Positions 1 to 8,484 are shown, numbered from the stretch's first letter. The stretch: 64,000 nt of DNA from Thiobacillus thioparus DSM 505 (GCF_000373385.1 NZ_KB891316.1:496001-560000); one strand, 5' to 3'. Translations and numbers: made by a program. Notes: generated from the letters alone by a model not told the origin.

Positions 1-1193
1 GCACCCGACACCGTGCCGGCCGGGAAACTGGCGCGCAGCACGTCGAGCGCGGTGAGGCCGGGCTTCAGCTTGCCTTCGACGTTGGACACGATGTGCATGA
101 CGTGCGAGTAGCGCTCGATCTGCATGTTCTCGGTGACCTTGACGCTGCCGGTGACGGCGACACGACCGGTGTCGTTGCGGCCCAGGTCGAGCAGTTGCAG
201 ATGCTCGGCGCATTCCTTGGGATCGGCCAGCAGTTCCTCGGCCAGGCGCTGGTCGTCCTCGCGCGTGAGTCCGCGGGGGCGTGTGCCGGCGATGGGGCGC
301 AAAGTGACAAGGTCGCTTTCGAGCCGCACCAGGATTTCCGGCGACGAACCGACGACGTGGAACCCGCCGAGATCGTAGAAGAACATGTAGGGCGAAGGAT
401 TCAGACTGCGCAGGGCGCGGTACAACGACAGCGGCGAGGCGGCGAACGGGCGCGCCATGCGCTGCGAGAGCACCACCTGCATGACGTCGCCTGCAGCGAT
501 GTAATCCTTGGCCTTCTGCACCGCCGCCTTGAATTCGGTCTCGCCGAATTCCGAACTCGGCTCTGCCGTATCCGCAACAGGTTCGGCCGGCACGATCACC
601 GGTGCGCTCAGTTTGTCGGTCAGCTCGGCCAGGCGCAGATGCCCTTGCGCATACGCATCTGCCTGCATCGGGTCGGCATGCGTGACGAGATAGAGTTTGC
701 CGGCGAGGTTGTCGAACACAGCGAGCTCCTCGGTCAGCATCAGGAGAATGTCCGGCGTGTGCAGCACATCGTCCTTGCGTGTATCGGCAAGGCGTTTCTC
801 GATGTAGCGGATGGTGTCGTAGCCGAAATAGCCGGCCAGTCCGCCGGTAAAGCGCGGCAGTCCTGCCACCGGCGCGGCCTTGAAGCGCGCCTGGAACTCG
901 GCGACGAAAGCCAGCGGATCGGGCAGGTTGTATTCCTCGATCACCTTGCCGTCGGTTTCCACCGTCAGCAGATGGGCGCGCACGCGGATCACGGTGCGCG
1001 CCGGCAGGCCGATGAAGGAATAGCGCCCGAAGCGCTCGCCGCCCACCACCGATTCGAGCAGATAGGTGTAGGGCGCGTTGGCCAACTTGAGATACACCGA
1101 CAGTGGCGTTTCCAAGTCGCCGGGCAGTTCGCGCACCAGCGGAATGCGGTTGTAGCCCTGACGGGCGAGGCCGAAAAAGTCTTGTTCAGTCAT
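1..1193 (-). CDS. trpE: Anthranilate synthase component I (partial, C-terminus beyond window)
   Basis: TrpE converts chorismate and ammonia (or glutamine, with TrpG) to anthranilate, the first step of tryptophan synthesis. The minus-strand frame starts at the ATG at 1193 (MTEQDFFGLARQGYN) and reads open to the window edge. About 397 of the usual ~495 residues are visible, ending in the conserved FPAGTVSGA segment of the chorismate-binding domain. The early LLESVVGGERFGRYSFIG segment is typical of the regulatory N-terminal part. It lies downstream of rpe and gph on the same strand, a usual betaproteobacterial order, so the three are probably co-transcribed. The identity is sure; only the last ~100 residues are missing. 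Confidence 0.95.
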   Translation of the reverse strand, partial: MTEQDFFGLARQGYNRIPLVRELPGDLETPLSVYLKLANAPYTYLLESVVGGERFGRYSFIGLPARTVIRVRAHLLTVETDGKVIEEYNLPDPLAFVAEFQARFKAAPVAGLPRFTGGLAGYFGYDTIRYIEKRLADTRKDDVLHTPDILLMLTEELAVFDNLAGKLYLVTHADPMQADAYAQGHLRLAELTDKLSAPVIVPAEPVADTAEPSSEFGETEFKAAVQKAKDYIAAGDVMQVVLSQRMARPFAASPLSLYRALRSLNPSPYMFFYDLGGFHVVGSSPEILVRLESDLVTLRPIAGTRPRGLTREDDQRLAEELLADPKECAEHLQLLDLGRNDTGRVAVTGSVKVTENMQIERYSHVMHIVSNVEGKLKPGLTALDVLRASFPAGTVSG

Positions 1194-1286
1194 GGAGAGT
1201 CCGTGAAAAAGTGAATGGCAAAAAGGCGAAACGTGCGGATGCGTTCCACCTTCACCATCGCCTGTCGTTCACGGCGCCCCCCATGA

Positions 1287-1970
1287 TCAGACTGCCTTCA
1301 CCACCATCTTGGCTGCCTCAGCCAGGCTCGGCACCACGGCATCCAGGTCGAGTTCGGTCACCGGGCGGCCGCGATTGTAGCCGTAGGGTACGCAGAACAC
1401 TGCGCTGCCGGCGGCACGCGCGGCCTGGGTGTCGTTGAGCGAGTCGCCGATCAGCAGCAGATCGGTCGGTTTGATCTTGAACACCTCGCAGGCATGCAGC
1501 AAGGGCAGCGGGTCGGGCTTGCGCTTCGGCAGCGTGTCGCCGGACAGGATCAGCTCGAAATAATCGAACAGTCCCGTGTCCTTCAGCAGCGGATGGGTGA
1601 ACGCTTCGGCCTTGTTGGTGATGCAGGCCACGTGCAGCCCCATCGCCTTGAGTGCCTGCAGGCCTTCGACCACGCCGGGGAAAGGGCGGGAGTGCAGGGA
1701 CACGTGGGCGCTGTAATGCTTGTTGTACGAAGCGATGGCTTTCTCGAACAGCGCCGCATCCGGCTCGGCGTCCATGTCACCGGTCAGCACGCGCTTGACC
1801 AGCCGCGACACGCCGTTGCCGATGTAGGTGACGATCGTGCCCTGCGACGGACACGACAGGCCGAGTTCGGCCATCATCAGTTCGGCGGCGTAGGCCAGAT
1901 CGGGCGCGGTATCGAGAAGGGTGCCGTCGAGATCGATGACGACGGCTTTGATTGCAATTGGGAAATTCAT
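1287..1970 (-). CDS. gph: Phosphoglycolate phosphatase (HAD family)
   Basis: This 227-residue enzyme dephosphorylates 2-phosphoglycolate, the by-product of Rubisco oxygenation or DNA repair, and belongs to the HAD superfamily. HAD motif I is DLDGTLLDT near residue 13, motif II is ITNKAE, the conserved lysine lies in LPKRKPDP, and motif IV is IGDSLND. I chose the ATG at 1970 (MNFPIAIKAVVIDLDG). The reading frame extends further upstream only through a heptamer-repeat array, which would add a low-complexity peptide. It sits between rpe and trpE. The repeat array lies directly in front of the start codon, so translation initiation may be affected. A Calvin-cycle autotroph would need this activity. 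Confidence 0.93.
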   Translation of the reverse strand: MNFPIAIKAVVIDLDGTLLDTAPDLAYAAELMMAELGLSCPSQGTIVTYIGNGVSRLVKRVLTGDMDAEPDAALFEKAIASYNKHYSAHVSLHSRPFPGVVEGLQALKAMGLHVACITNKAEAFTHPLLKDTGLFDYFELILSGDTLPKRKPDPLPLLHACEVFKIKPTDLLLIGDSLNDTQAARAAGSAVFCVPYGYNRGRPVTELDLDAVVPSLAEAAKMVVKAV

Positions 1971-1975
1971 TTTGG

Positions 1976-2059
1976 GTAAGTAGTGAGTGGTGAGCAGTGA
2001 GTGGCAAGCAGTGGCTTGAGCGGCTTTTCCACTCACGACTCGCTGCTCACCGCTTACCG
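1976..2059. repeat. Degenerate heptamer array (GTRAGYR)n with inverted half
   Basis: The stretch is built from 7-base units of the form GTAAGTA, GTGAGTG, GTGAGCA and GCAAGCA, then a short spacer, then the complementary units CACTCAC, TGCTCAC and CGCTTAC. The two halves are inverted, so the transcript could fold. Similar arrays lie at 3229-3295 and 40514-40612. It separates rpe from gph, immediately upstream of the gph start. Confidence 0.8.
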
Positions 2060-2063
2060 ATTT

Positions 2064-2747
2064 TCAGACCTTCTCGAGTTCCGCGCGCATCGCTGCGATG
2101 ATGCTGTTGTAGCGCTGCGGGTCGCTGTCCTTGGCAGCGCCGAACACGGCCGAACCGGCAACGAAAGTGTCGACCCCGGCGCGCGCGACTTCGGCGATGT
2201 TGGCGGGGCCGACGCCTCCGTCGATCTCGATGTTCACCTTGAGGCCGCGGTCGTCGATCATCTTGCGCACGGCGCGTGCCTTATCCAGCACATAGGGGAT
2301 GAACTTCTGGCCGCCGAAGCCGGGGTTCACGCTCATCAGAAGCACCATGTCGAGCTTGTCCAGTGTGTATTCCAGCACGTCCAGCGGGGTGGCCGGGTTG
2401 AACACCAGGCCGGCCTTGCAGCCGTTTTCCTTGATCAGGCCGATGGTGCGGTCGATGTGCTCGGAGGCTTCCGGGTGGAAGGTGATGTAGGTTGCCCCGG
2501 CTTTGGCGAAATCGGGAATGATGCGGTCGACCGGCTTGACCATCAGGTGCACGTCGATCGGCGCTGTGACGCCATGCTTGCGCAGGGCCTCGCACACCAG
2601 CGGACCAATGGTGAGATTGGGAACATAGTGGTTGTCCATCACGTCGAAATGGACGATGTCGGCGCCGGAGGCAAGTACGTTGTCGACTTCCTCGCCCAGC
2701 TTGGCAAAGTTGGCGGACAGGATGGACGGGGCGATGCGGTACGTCAT
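2064..2747 (-). CDS. rpe: Ribulose-phosphate 3-epimerase
   Basis: Rpe interconverts ribulose-5-phosphate and xylulose-5-phosphate in the pentose phosphate and Calvin cycles. The 227 residues match the usual length. Diagnostic TIM-barrel segments are the N-terminal [17 protein letters not shown], the metal-binding [18 protein letters not shown]-type strand [25 protein letters not shown] and the [10 protein letters not shown] phosphate-binding loop. It is the first gene of a minus-strand group rpe-gph-trpE and is divergent from apaG across about 95 bases that must hold both promoters. A good start at 2747 is supported by the family N-terminus ([10 protein letters not shown]). Confidence 0.96.
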   Translation of the reverse strand: MTYRIAPSILSANFAKLGEEVDNVLASGADIVHFDVMDNHYVPNLTIGPLVCEALRKHGVTAPIDVHLMVKPVDRIIPDFAKAGATYITFHPEASEHIDRTIGLIKENGCKAGLVFNPATPLDVLEYTLDKLDMVLLMSVNPGFGGQKFIPYVLDKARAVRKMIDDRGLKVNIEIDGGVGPANIAEVARAGVDTFVAGSAVFGAAKDSDPQRYNSIIAAMRAELEKV

Positions 2748-2843
2748 GGGAAGCTCCGGGATTTTTGGGAAAACCCGGCCATTTTACCAGCCCGTCACGT
2801 CATTGCGTTACACTCGACGCATTCCATCCCGTCGAGCGAACCC

Positions 2844-3227
2844 GTGGCAGAAGGCAAGAAATATCAAATCAGCATCAGCGTCAACACCGCGTATCTGGCC
2901 GACCAGAGCGACCCGTCCGCCGACCGCTACGTGTTCGCCTACACCATCACCATCGCCAACAGCGGGACGGTAGCGGCGCAGCTGATCTCGCGCCACTGGA
3001 TCATCACCGACGCGGAAAACGTCACACAGGAAGTCAAGGGACTCGGCGTGGTGGGCGAACAACCGCTGCTGCGGCCAGGCGAGAGTTTCGAGTACACCAG
3101 CGGCACCGCGATGGCGACGCCGGTCGGCACGATGCGCGGCACCTATCAGATGGTGGCGGAAGACGGCAACAAGTTCGAAGCCGAAATCCCCCCGTTCACC
3201 CTGTCGATGCCACGGGTACTGCATTAG
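2844..3227 (+). CDS. apaG: ApaG domain protein
   Basis: This 127-residue ApaG protein has a fibronectin-III-like fold and is associated genetically with Co2+/Mg2+ resistance and Ap4A metabolism; its biochemical role is not settled. I chose the GTG at 2844 (MAEGKKYQISISV), because the longer frame upstream runs antisense to rpe and has no coding support. Family signatures are FAYTITIANSG, SRHWIITDA, VKGLGVVGEQP, LRPGESFEYTSG and MRGTYQMV. It is divergent from rpe and is followed by a heptamer-repeat array at 3229-3295. Confidence 0.93.
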   Translation: MAEGKKYQISISVNTAYLADQSDPSADRYVFAYTITIANSGTVAAQLISRHWIITDAENVTQEVKGLGVVGEQPLLRPGESFEYTSGTAMATPVGTMRGTYQMVAEDGNKFEAEIPPFTLSMPRVLH

Positions 3228-3228
3228 G

Positions 3229-3295
3229 GTGAGCAGTAAACGGTAAGCAGCCACTTGGTTTATCCACTCACCACTTAGTGCTTACCCATTCTCAC
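3229..3295. repeat. Second degenerate heptamer array, inverted halves
   Basis: Starting two bases after the apaG stop, units GTGAGCA, GTAAACG and GTAAGCA are followed by a spacer and the inverse units CCACTCAC, CACTTAG and TGCTTAC. It is the same family as 1976-2059 and 40514-40612. It ends at the stop codon of the small ORF at 3292-3384 and may act as a bidirectional terminator between the convergent genes. Confidence 0.75.
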
Positions 3296-3384
3296 TTCTT
3301 CATCGTCCACCACACGATGAATGCCAGCAATCCCGCCGCAATGGCAGCTTCCAGTATCAACCAGCCCAGTCCTTGGGTTTCCAT
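3292..3384 (-). CDS. 30-residue single-TM membrane peptide
   Basis: A 30-codon frame on the minus strand encodes METQGLGWLILEAAIAAG followed by LLAFIVWWTMKK. It is one hydrophobic helix (about residues 7-26) with a WW interface pair and a positive KK tail, so it would sit in the inner membrane with the C-terminus inside. A GGGAG motif lies about 10 bases before the ATG at 3384. It is convergent with apaG, and its 5' end is near the mltA promoter on the opposite strand. I know of no function for it. The clean start signal and the amphipathic organisation argue for a real gene, but the length alone could be chance. Confidence 0.55.
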   Translation of the reverse strand: METQGLGWLILEAAIAAGLLAFIVWWTMKK

Positions 3385-3447
3385 TTGGCGCGATGCTCCC
3401 TTGATATACTCGACAGGTGTTTTCGATGTGAGCCATCTTCACCCGTG

Positions 3448-4695
3448 ATGCCGTTACGCGCAAGCCCGTGGCTGTTCGTTCTGTTGCTGTCAGCCTGTGC
3501 GGTATCGCCTCCCATGGCGCCGCCGGTGCCCAGCCCCATTCCCCGTCCGGCACCGGAGCCGGTGCCGCCTGCAGCGCCCATCCCCACGCCGGCCATCACC
3601 TATCCCACGCTCAAACCGGTGAGCTGGTCGTCGGTCGGTCTGGGAAAGGACGAGCAGATCGGCGAAGCCTGGATCGCTTTCCTGCGCAGCTGCGCCACGC
3701 TCGTCAAGCAAAGCGGCTGGCAGGCGGTGTGCAGCGAGGCGATATCCATGCCTCCGCCCGATGACAAGGCTGCGCGCGTCTTTTTCGAGCAGCGGTTCCA
3801 GCCCTACCAGGCCACGCAGGAAGACGGCAGCACCGACGGCATGATCACCGGCTACTACGAGCCCCTGCTGAAAGGCGACCGCGTGCGCACCGAACGTGCG
3901 CGCTATCCGCTCTATGCCGCGCCGGACGATCTCATCACGGTCGATCTGGCGAGCATCTATCCCGAACTGAAAAGCCTGCGCCTGCGCGGCCGCCTGGTCG
4001 GCAACAAGATCGTGCCCTACCTCACCCGCAAGGAAATCGAACAGCCTTCTGCCAACGGCAGCGGCGGCAGCTTCAAGGGCAAGCCCATCGCCTGGGCCGA
4101 GGATCCGGTCGACCTGTTCTTCCTGCAGATCCAGGGATCGGGCCGCATCGAGCTCCCCGACGGTTCGCATATGCGGGTCGGCTATGCGGACCAGAACGGC
4201 TATCCCTACCTGTCGATCGGAAAACTGCTGGTCGAACGCGGCGAACTCAAGCTCGAACAGGCTTCGATGCAAGGCATCAAGGACTGGGGCGCGAAGCACC
4301 CGGACAAGCTGCCCGAACTGCTTGCCAGCAACCCGAGCTTCGTCTTTTTCCGCGAACTGCCCGACGGCCTGCCCGGGCCACTCGGTTCGCTGGGCGTGCC
4401 CCTGACCGGCGGCCGCTCGATCGCCGTCGACCCGAAGTTCATTCCGCTCGGCGCGCCGGTCTTCCTGGCCACCACCCGGCCCAATTCGACCCAGCCGATG
4501 AACCGGCTGGTGATGGCGCAGGACAGCGGCGGTGCGATCAAGGGCGGCGTACGTGCCGATTTTTTCTGGGGTTTTGGCGACGAAGCCGGTGAACTCGCCG
4601 GCCGCATGAAACAGCGCGGCCGCATGTGGGTGCTCTTACCCAAGGCCTTGTCCGGCATCGTCGCGAGACAGACCCCGCAGAATCCGAAAGACTGA
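3448..4695 (+). CDS. mltA: Membrane-bound lytic murein transglycosylase A
   Basis: MltA cleaves the beta-1,4 bond between MurNAc and GlcNAc, forming 1,6-anhydro ends, from the inner face of the outer membrane. I chose the ATG at 3448 because it gives a lipoprotein signal (PWLFVLLLSAC, lipobox LLSAC with Cys at about 16) followed by a proline-rich linker. Family segments include GMITGYYEPLLKG, the double-psi-barrel region IAWAEDPVDLFFLQIQGSG, and the C-terminal 3D domain (FIPLGAPVFL, MAQDSGGAIKG, RADFFWGFG) with its catalytic aspartates. The 415 residues are slightly longer than E. coli MltA because of the linker. It is convergent with the ferritin-like gene. Confidence 0.93.
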   Translation: MPLRASPWLFVLLLSACAVSPPMAPPVPSPIPRPAPEPVPPAAPIPTPAITYPTLKPVSWSSVGLGKDEQIGEAWIAFLRSCATLVKQSGWQAVCSEAISMPPPDDKAARVFFEQRFQPYQATQEDGSTDGMITGYYEPLLKGDRVRTERARYPLYAAPDDLITVDLASIYPELKSLRLRGRLVGNKIVPYLTRKEIEQPSANGSGGSFKGKPIAWAEDPVDLFFLQIQGSGRIELPDGSHMRVGYADQNGYPYLSIGKLLVERGELKLEQASMQGIKDWGAKHPDKLPELLASNPSFVFFRELPDGLPGPLGSLGVPLTGGRSIAVDPKFIPLGAPVFLATTRPNSTQPMNRLVMAQDSGGAIKGGVRADFFWGFGDEAGELAGRMKQRGRMWVLLPKALSGIVARQTPQNPKD

Positions 4696-4723
4696 GGCAC
4701 GCGCTCCAGTCAGGGAATTTCCA

Positions 4724-5302
4724 TTAGTGCAGCAAGTCCGACAGTTCGTCGGCGTGCTCTTCCTCGATCGCCAGGATTCCTTCCAGCATGGCGCGCGTCG
4801 TCGGATCATGCTGCGCAAAATACCGCACCATTTCCCGATAGCTCTCGATTGCAATTCGTTCGGCCACGAGATTTTCACGGATCATCGCTTCCAGCGTGTC
4901 GCAGATTCGGTATTCGGCATGCGACAGCTTCGCAAGCCTGTCGGGGTTGAACTCTGGCGTACCCCCCAACTGCACGATCCGTTTGGCAATCAGGTCGGCA
5001 TGGGCCAGTTCCTCGTTGGAGTGCACCAGGAATTCCTGCGCGATCGGCTCGGAATTGATCCCTTTGGCAACGAAGAAATGCTGGCGATACCGCAGGGTGC
5101 AGACAAGCTCGGTAGCCAGCGCATCATTCAGTATTTTGACCGCGGCCTTCGCGTTCATGCCGTAGTCGTCGGTCACGGCGCCTTTCTCGATATGCTTGCG
5201 GGCTCGGGCCCTGAGTGTTTTTACATCGGACAGGAAACCTGCCGGATCGGACGTTTCGCCGGACCGGCTCTGCCGGCTCGCTTGAGTGGATGCGCTGCGC
5301 AT
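4724..5302 (-). CDS. Ferritin-like / bacterioferritin-type protein
   Basis: This is a 192-residue four-helix ferritin-like protein. The di-iron ligands are visible: ALATELVCTLRYRQHFF, EFLVHSNEELAHADLIAKRI (ExxH), MIRENLVAERIAIESYREM and ILAIEEEHADELSDLL (ExxH). Iron storage or detoxification is therefore likely, either as a bacterioferritin or as a DUF305/Dps-like relative. I chose the ATG at 5302, which has an AGGAG 9 bases upstream and gives an N-terminal extension of about 48 residues (MRSASTQASRQSRSG) before the helical core. That tail is basic and Ser-rich, unlike normal bacterioferritin, and could bind DNA as in Dps proteins. It is preceded by the entericidin gene on the same strand. 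Confidence 0.85.
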   Translation of the reverse strand: MRSASTQASRQSRSGETSDPAGFLSDVKTLRARARKHIEKGAVTDDYGMNAKAAVKILNDALATELVCTLRYRQHFFVAKGINSEPIAQEFLVHSNEELAHADLIAKRIVQLGGTPEFNPDRLAKLSHAEYRICDTLEAMIRENLVAERIAIESYREMVRYFAQHDPTTRAMLEGILAIEEEHADELSDLLH

Positions 5303-5339
5303 GGATGAACTCCTGTGGGAAAGCAATAGGTCCCGGTCC

Positions 5340-5483
5340 TTACATCTTGTTTTGAACGTCCTTCGCCGTATCTTGGACTTTTTCGCCGCCCCGCTCCATA
5401 TCCTTGCCGGCGCCCGCCACGGTATTACAACCTGCCAGGACGACAAATACCGAGGACATTAAAAATGCAAAAAGTGTTTTCAT
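5340..5483 (-). CDS. Entericidin A/B family lipoprotein
   Basis: A 47-residue lipoprotein beginning MKTLFAFLMSSVFVVLAGC, with lipobox VLAGC and Cys at 19. The mature part NTVAGAGKDMERGGEKVQDT is typical of entericidins, which are small stress-induced cell-envelope lipoproteins implicated in programmed lysis. A GGGAG motif precedes the ATG at 5483. It is co-oriented with, and just upstream of, the ferritin-like gene. A copy of the bipartite motif discussed in the findings lies at 5614-5630, 131 bases upstream. Confidence 0.88.
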   Translation of the reverse strand: MKTLFAFLMSSVFVVLAGCNTVAGAGKDMERGGEKVQDTAKDVQNKM

Positions 5484-5589
5484 GGTGTTCTCCCGAAGTC
5501 AAGAAATAGGCTGTGGCCCTTGCAATCCGTCACGGTCCGTCTTTTCGCCGGATCGTGAAAACATCATATAACCCGACGACATGGCGATT

Positions 5590-5630
5590 CTGTCGGATGG
5601 AACGGATTGACCTGTCGGATGATTCCTGCA
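5590..5630. promoter_or_regulatory. Tandem CTGTCGGATG direct repeats, candidate operator
   Basis: CTGTCGGATG occurs at 5590-5599 and again at 5612-5621, a 22-base period (two helical turns). The second copy is part of GTCGGA-N5-CCTGCA (5614-5630), a match to the bipartite motif found in front of many stress genes here. The site lies between divergent entericidin (5483, minus) and the kinase gene (5671, plus), so it could control both. Confidence 0.5.
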
Positions 5631-5670
5631 ATAAACAAACGCACATCATGAGCGCGAGCGAAGCCTGATC

Positions 5671-7050
5671 ATGCCGAATACGTCTCCCCCCGCCCCATTG
5701 AATGAAGGGCCGCTACCCGACGATGGGTTGCGGCGCAGCACCCATCTCTCCCTGGCAGTCGGCATGGCGCTTCTGATCGGACTGTTGGTGGCGAGCTACA
5801 TGCAGGCCTCGGCAGGCCTCGACGCCCTGAAAGAGTTCGGCTTGATGAATCAGCGGGCCGATCACCTGGACCGTTTGAGCCAGCTTCTGGTCGAGGCACA
5901 ATCCTCGGTTCGCGGCTACGCACTCACCCACGACCAGGCCTATTTCGATGTCTACAAGACCGTCCGCCCAAAAATCCACGACACGCTGGAAACCATCAAG
6001 CGTGACGAGCAGGACGGTCCGCAGGCAGGCAATGTCGACCAGCTCGTCAAACGGGCGGAAAACCTCGCAGCTCGCATGGAACTCACCGCCCGTCATGTGG
6101 AAGGCGGGATAGCGCTGGACACCAACTGGTTTGATCAGGACTCGCTGGCGATGGACGCCTACCGGCAGCAACAAGCCACGATAAAAGTTTCCCTGCTCAC
6201 GAAAAACCTGCAAAACGTCAAACAATCCACCAGCGGCTTCGAGAATGCCCGCCTCAGCGCGATCGTCCTGGCCGGCGCTTCGCTCTTGCTGCTGATGCTG
6301 GTCATCTCGCAGCAGCAGAAGAAACAGGATCTGCGGGAAAGAATCCATCGCATGCTGGCGCAGGAAAACGAGCGGCTCGAAGACGAAGTGCGTAGCCGCA
6401 CCGAAGAATTGACCAATCTTGCCACCTACCTGACCACGGTACGGGAGACGGAAAAACTGGATCTGGCGCGCGAGATGCACGACGAGCTCGGAGCGCTTCT
6501 GACCGCAGCCAAACTCGACGCAGACTGGATCGAACGCAAACTTCCATCCGACGCGCAGGCGCTGGTGGCACAACGTCTGGTGCGTCTCCGCCAGAGCCTG
6601 GCCAGCGGGATCACGCTCAAGCGCCGCATCACCAACAATCTGCGGCCTGCCCTGCTATACGATCTTGGGCTCATTGAAGCGCTGAAAGCGCTTATCGAAG
6701 AATTTCGGCAGGGCGAGGAAAAGATCGACGTCGTCGTGGCATTGCCGGAGTCCGAGCCCGAGCTCTCCGAGGACGTCTCGCTGAGCCTGTTCCGTATCGT
6801 CCAGGAGGCGTTCACCAATATCCGCAAGTATGCCCAGGCCCGTCATGTCAAGGTGGCGCTACGCATGAGCCCGGAAACCATCGAACTGGAGGTCGAGGAC
6901 GATGGCGTCGGATTCGATCCCGGTTCGCCCAAGCTCGCCCGGCATGGGCTGGCAGGCATCAAACACCGCGTTTTCACGCATGGAGGACAGCTCGATATCC
7001 GCTCCGCGCCGGATGCAGGCGTCACGATCCGGGTGAAACTTCCAGTCTGA
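5671..7050 (+). CDS. NarX-like sensor histidine kinase with CHASE3-type sensor
   Basis: This 459-residue inner-membrane kinase has a TM at about 28-45, a periplasmic helical sensor resembling CHASE3 (QLLVEAQSSVRGYALTHDQAYF) and a second TM at about 192-210 (AIVLAGASLLLLMLVIS). A coiled-coil linker leads to a HisKA_3 dimerisation domain with phospho-His 270 (REMHDELGALL) and an HATPase domain (EAFTNIRKYAQA, VEDDGVGFDP, HGLAGIKHRV). Kinases of this class pair with NarL/LuxR regulators. The convergent genes at 7071-8145 encode such a regulator and a stand-alone receiver, so the three likely form one circuit. The ligand cannot be told from sequence. Confidence 0.9.
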   Translation: MPNTSPPAPLNEGPLPDDGLRRSTHLSLAVGMALLIGLLVASYMQASAGLDALKEFGLMNQRADHLDRLSQLLVEAQSSVRGYALTHDQAYFDVYKTVRPKIHDTLETIKRDEQDGPQAGNVDQLVKRAENLAARMELTARHVEGGIALDTNWFDQDSLAMDAYRQQQATIKVSLLTKNLQNVKQSTSGFENARLSAIVLAGASLLLLMLVISQQQKKQDLRERIHRMLAQENERLEDEVRSRTEELTNLATYLTTVRETEKLDLAREMHDELGALLTAAKLDADWIERKLPSDAQALVAQRLVRLRQSLASGITLKRRITNNLRPALLYDLGLIEALKALIEEFRQGEEKIDVVVALPESEPELSEDVSLSLFRIVQEAFTNIRKYAQARHVKVALRMSPETIELEVEDDGVGFDPGSPKLARHGLAGIKHRVFTHGGQLDIRSAPDAGVTIRVKLPV

Positions 7051-7070
7051 GGCGCAGACGCCGGTCCGGT

Positions 7071-7478
7071 TCAGGGCGAAGATCGCTTCCGTGCGGCAGC
7101 TTCGTTGACGTACTCGACCAACTGGTTGATCTGCATGGATTTGTCGAAGAAGGCGTCCATCCCGAAACGGTCGCAGCGCTGGCGCATGGTGGTGTGCGCG
7201 TAGTTGGTCAGCACCACCTTGCCGGGGGATCCATACAGGCCGGAATCCGTCTGCAATGCGTCCAGCACGCCGATACCGCTGCCCTGTTTGAGTTCGATAT
7301 CGATAATCACAAGGTCGACGGGTGTCTCGGCCAGGCGGTTCAGGGCCTCGGTTTCTCCCTCCGCGCAGCCGCAGAATTCGACCCCGTCGAGTTCGCCCAG
7401 TATGCCCCCGAGGAGCTCCTGCAATAAAAGCGAATCCTCGATCAGAAAAACTTTCAACATGGAGGTATCGGAAAGCAT
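7071..7478 (-). CDS. Single-domain response regulator (receiver only)
   Basis: A 135-residue CheY-like receiver with no output domain: acidic pocket FLIEDS, phospho-acceptor Asp 60 in VDLVIIDIELKQG, the conserved Thr region VVLTNYA, and Lys in FFDKSMQ. I chose the ATG at 7478 (MLSDTSMLKVF). The longer frame would overlap the upstream regulator gene, and MLKVF at 7460 is the alternative start. It follows the NarL-type regulator by about 30 bases on the same strand and is convergent with the kinase gene. A role as phosphate sink or as modulator of that kinase is an inference. Confidence 0.83.
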   Translation of the reverse strand: MLSDTSMLKVFLIEDSLLLQELLGGILGELDGVEFCGCAEGETEALNRLAETPVDLVIIDIELKQGSGIGVLDALQTDSGLYGSPGKVVLTNYAHTTMRQRCDRFGMDAFFDKSMQINQLVEYVNEAAARKRSSP

Positions 7479-7509
7479 GGGATGGGTACTCGCCCTGTGA
7501 GACGCCGTC

Positions 7510-8145
7510 TTATTGAGCAATGAGTCCGTGTCGTATTGCATAGGTTGCCAATTCCGCGTTGCTGGTGACATTGAGCTTCTCTGTCAGCCGCGAACGATAG
7601 GTACTGATGGTCTTGACGCTGAGATGCAGCTGTTCGGCGATGTCGGACACGGATTCGCCGCGCACCAGCCTCAAGAAAACCTGAAGTTCGCGATCCGACA
7701 GAATTTCATGCAGTTCACCGCTGCGCCCGCCGCTCATTTCGTCTGCAAGCAATTCCGCAGTGCGCGACGATACATAACGGCGCCCGAGCGATACCGTATG
7801 AATCGCCTTCAACAACTCGGCCTGTTCGCAGTCCTTGCACAAATAGCCGTTGGCGCCATTCTTGATCATGGCCAACGCATAGCTTTCCTCTGGGAAGCCG
7901 CTCAGAATCAGCACCTTGAGGTCCGGGTGGCGCTGGCGTACGGTACGCAACACATCCACCCCGCTCTTGCCAGGCAATGAAATATCAAGCAGCAGCACGT
8001 CGCATGGCGTGGTGCGCAAGAGTGCCAGCGCATCGTCGCCGTTCGCCGCCTCGAAACTGATGCTGATCGCTGAATCTTCATTCAGCAGTTCTCGGAAACC
8101 GGTTCGAACAATCTGGTGATCATCCACGATGGCGACCTGGATCAT
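7510..8145 (-). CDS. NarL/LuxR-family two-component response regulator
   Basis: A 211-residue regulator with a receiver domain (VAIVDDHQIVRTGF, phospho-Asp 54 in LLLDISLPG, Lys in YLCKDCE) and a C-terminal LuxR helix-turn-helix (LSDRELQVFLRLVRGESVSDIAEQL, then LSVKTISTYRSR). It should bind DNA when phosphorylated, probably by the HisKA_3 kinase encoded convergently at 5671-7050. It is the promoter-proximal gene of a two-gene minus-strand unit with the single-domain receiver. Regulators of this type resemble UvrY/NarL in architecture. Confidence 0.92.
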   Translation of the reverse strand: MIQVAIVDDHQIVRTGFRELLNEDSAISISFEAANGDDALALLRTTPCDVLLLDISLPGKSGVDVLRTVRQRHPDLKVLILSGFPEESYALAMIKNGANGYLCKDCEQAELLKAIHTVSLGRRYVSSRTAELLADEMSGGRSGELHEILSDRELQVFLRLVRGESVSDIAEQLHLSVKTISTYRSRLTEKLNVTSNAELATYAIRHGLIAQ

Positions 8146-8193
8146 GCCATGCTCCCGCTCTGTAGGACTTTCGTCGATCTGGGCCCGGTCATG

Positions 8194-8358
8194 TCAACGA
8201 CCCCGCATGAGATTGACCACGAAGGTGGCGAGTGCCATCACCAGAAACACGATGAACAGAATCTTGGCGATGCCGGCCGCACCGGCCGCCAGCCCGGAAA
8301 ATCCGAACACGGCAGCGATGATGGCGATAATAAAAAATACCAGCGCGTAATACAACAT
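8194..8358 (-). CDS. DUF1328 (YtjA-type) small membrane protein
   Basis: A 54-residue, two-helix membrane peptide, [20 protein letters not shown] then [20 protein letters not shown]. The [18 protein letters not shown] core is the DUF1328 signature. AGGAG lies 7 bases before the ATG at 8358, which is why I prefer it to the ATG at 8364 that is almost on top of the Shine-Dalgarno. A paralogue lies at 8526-8699. These peptides are commonly stress-induced and of unknown function. GTCAGA-N5-CTTACA at 8485-8501 is 127 bases upstream and matches the recurrent bipartite motif. Confidence 0.9.
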   Translation of the reverse strand: MLYYALVFFIIAIIAAVFGFSGLAAGAAGIAKILFIVFLVMALATFVVNLMRGR

Positions 8359-8484
8359 GAGCATTCTCCTGGATTTTCCGCACGGGAAATGGAAAGGGCA
8401 TAACAGGACGGGATTCCCCACTGTGGATGCTTACCAGCTTAAGCCGGGCCCCAGCCTGTACCATCGGCCCCCACTGAAAGGCCT

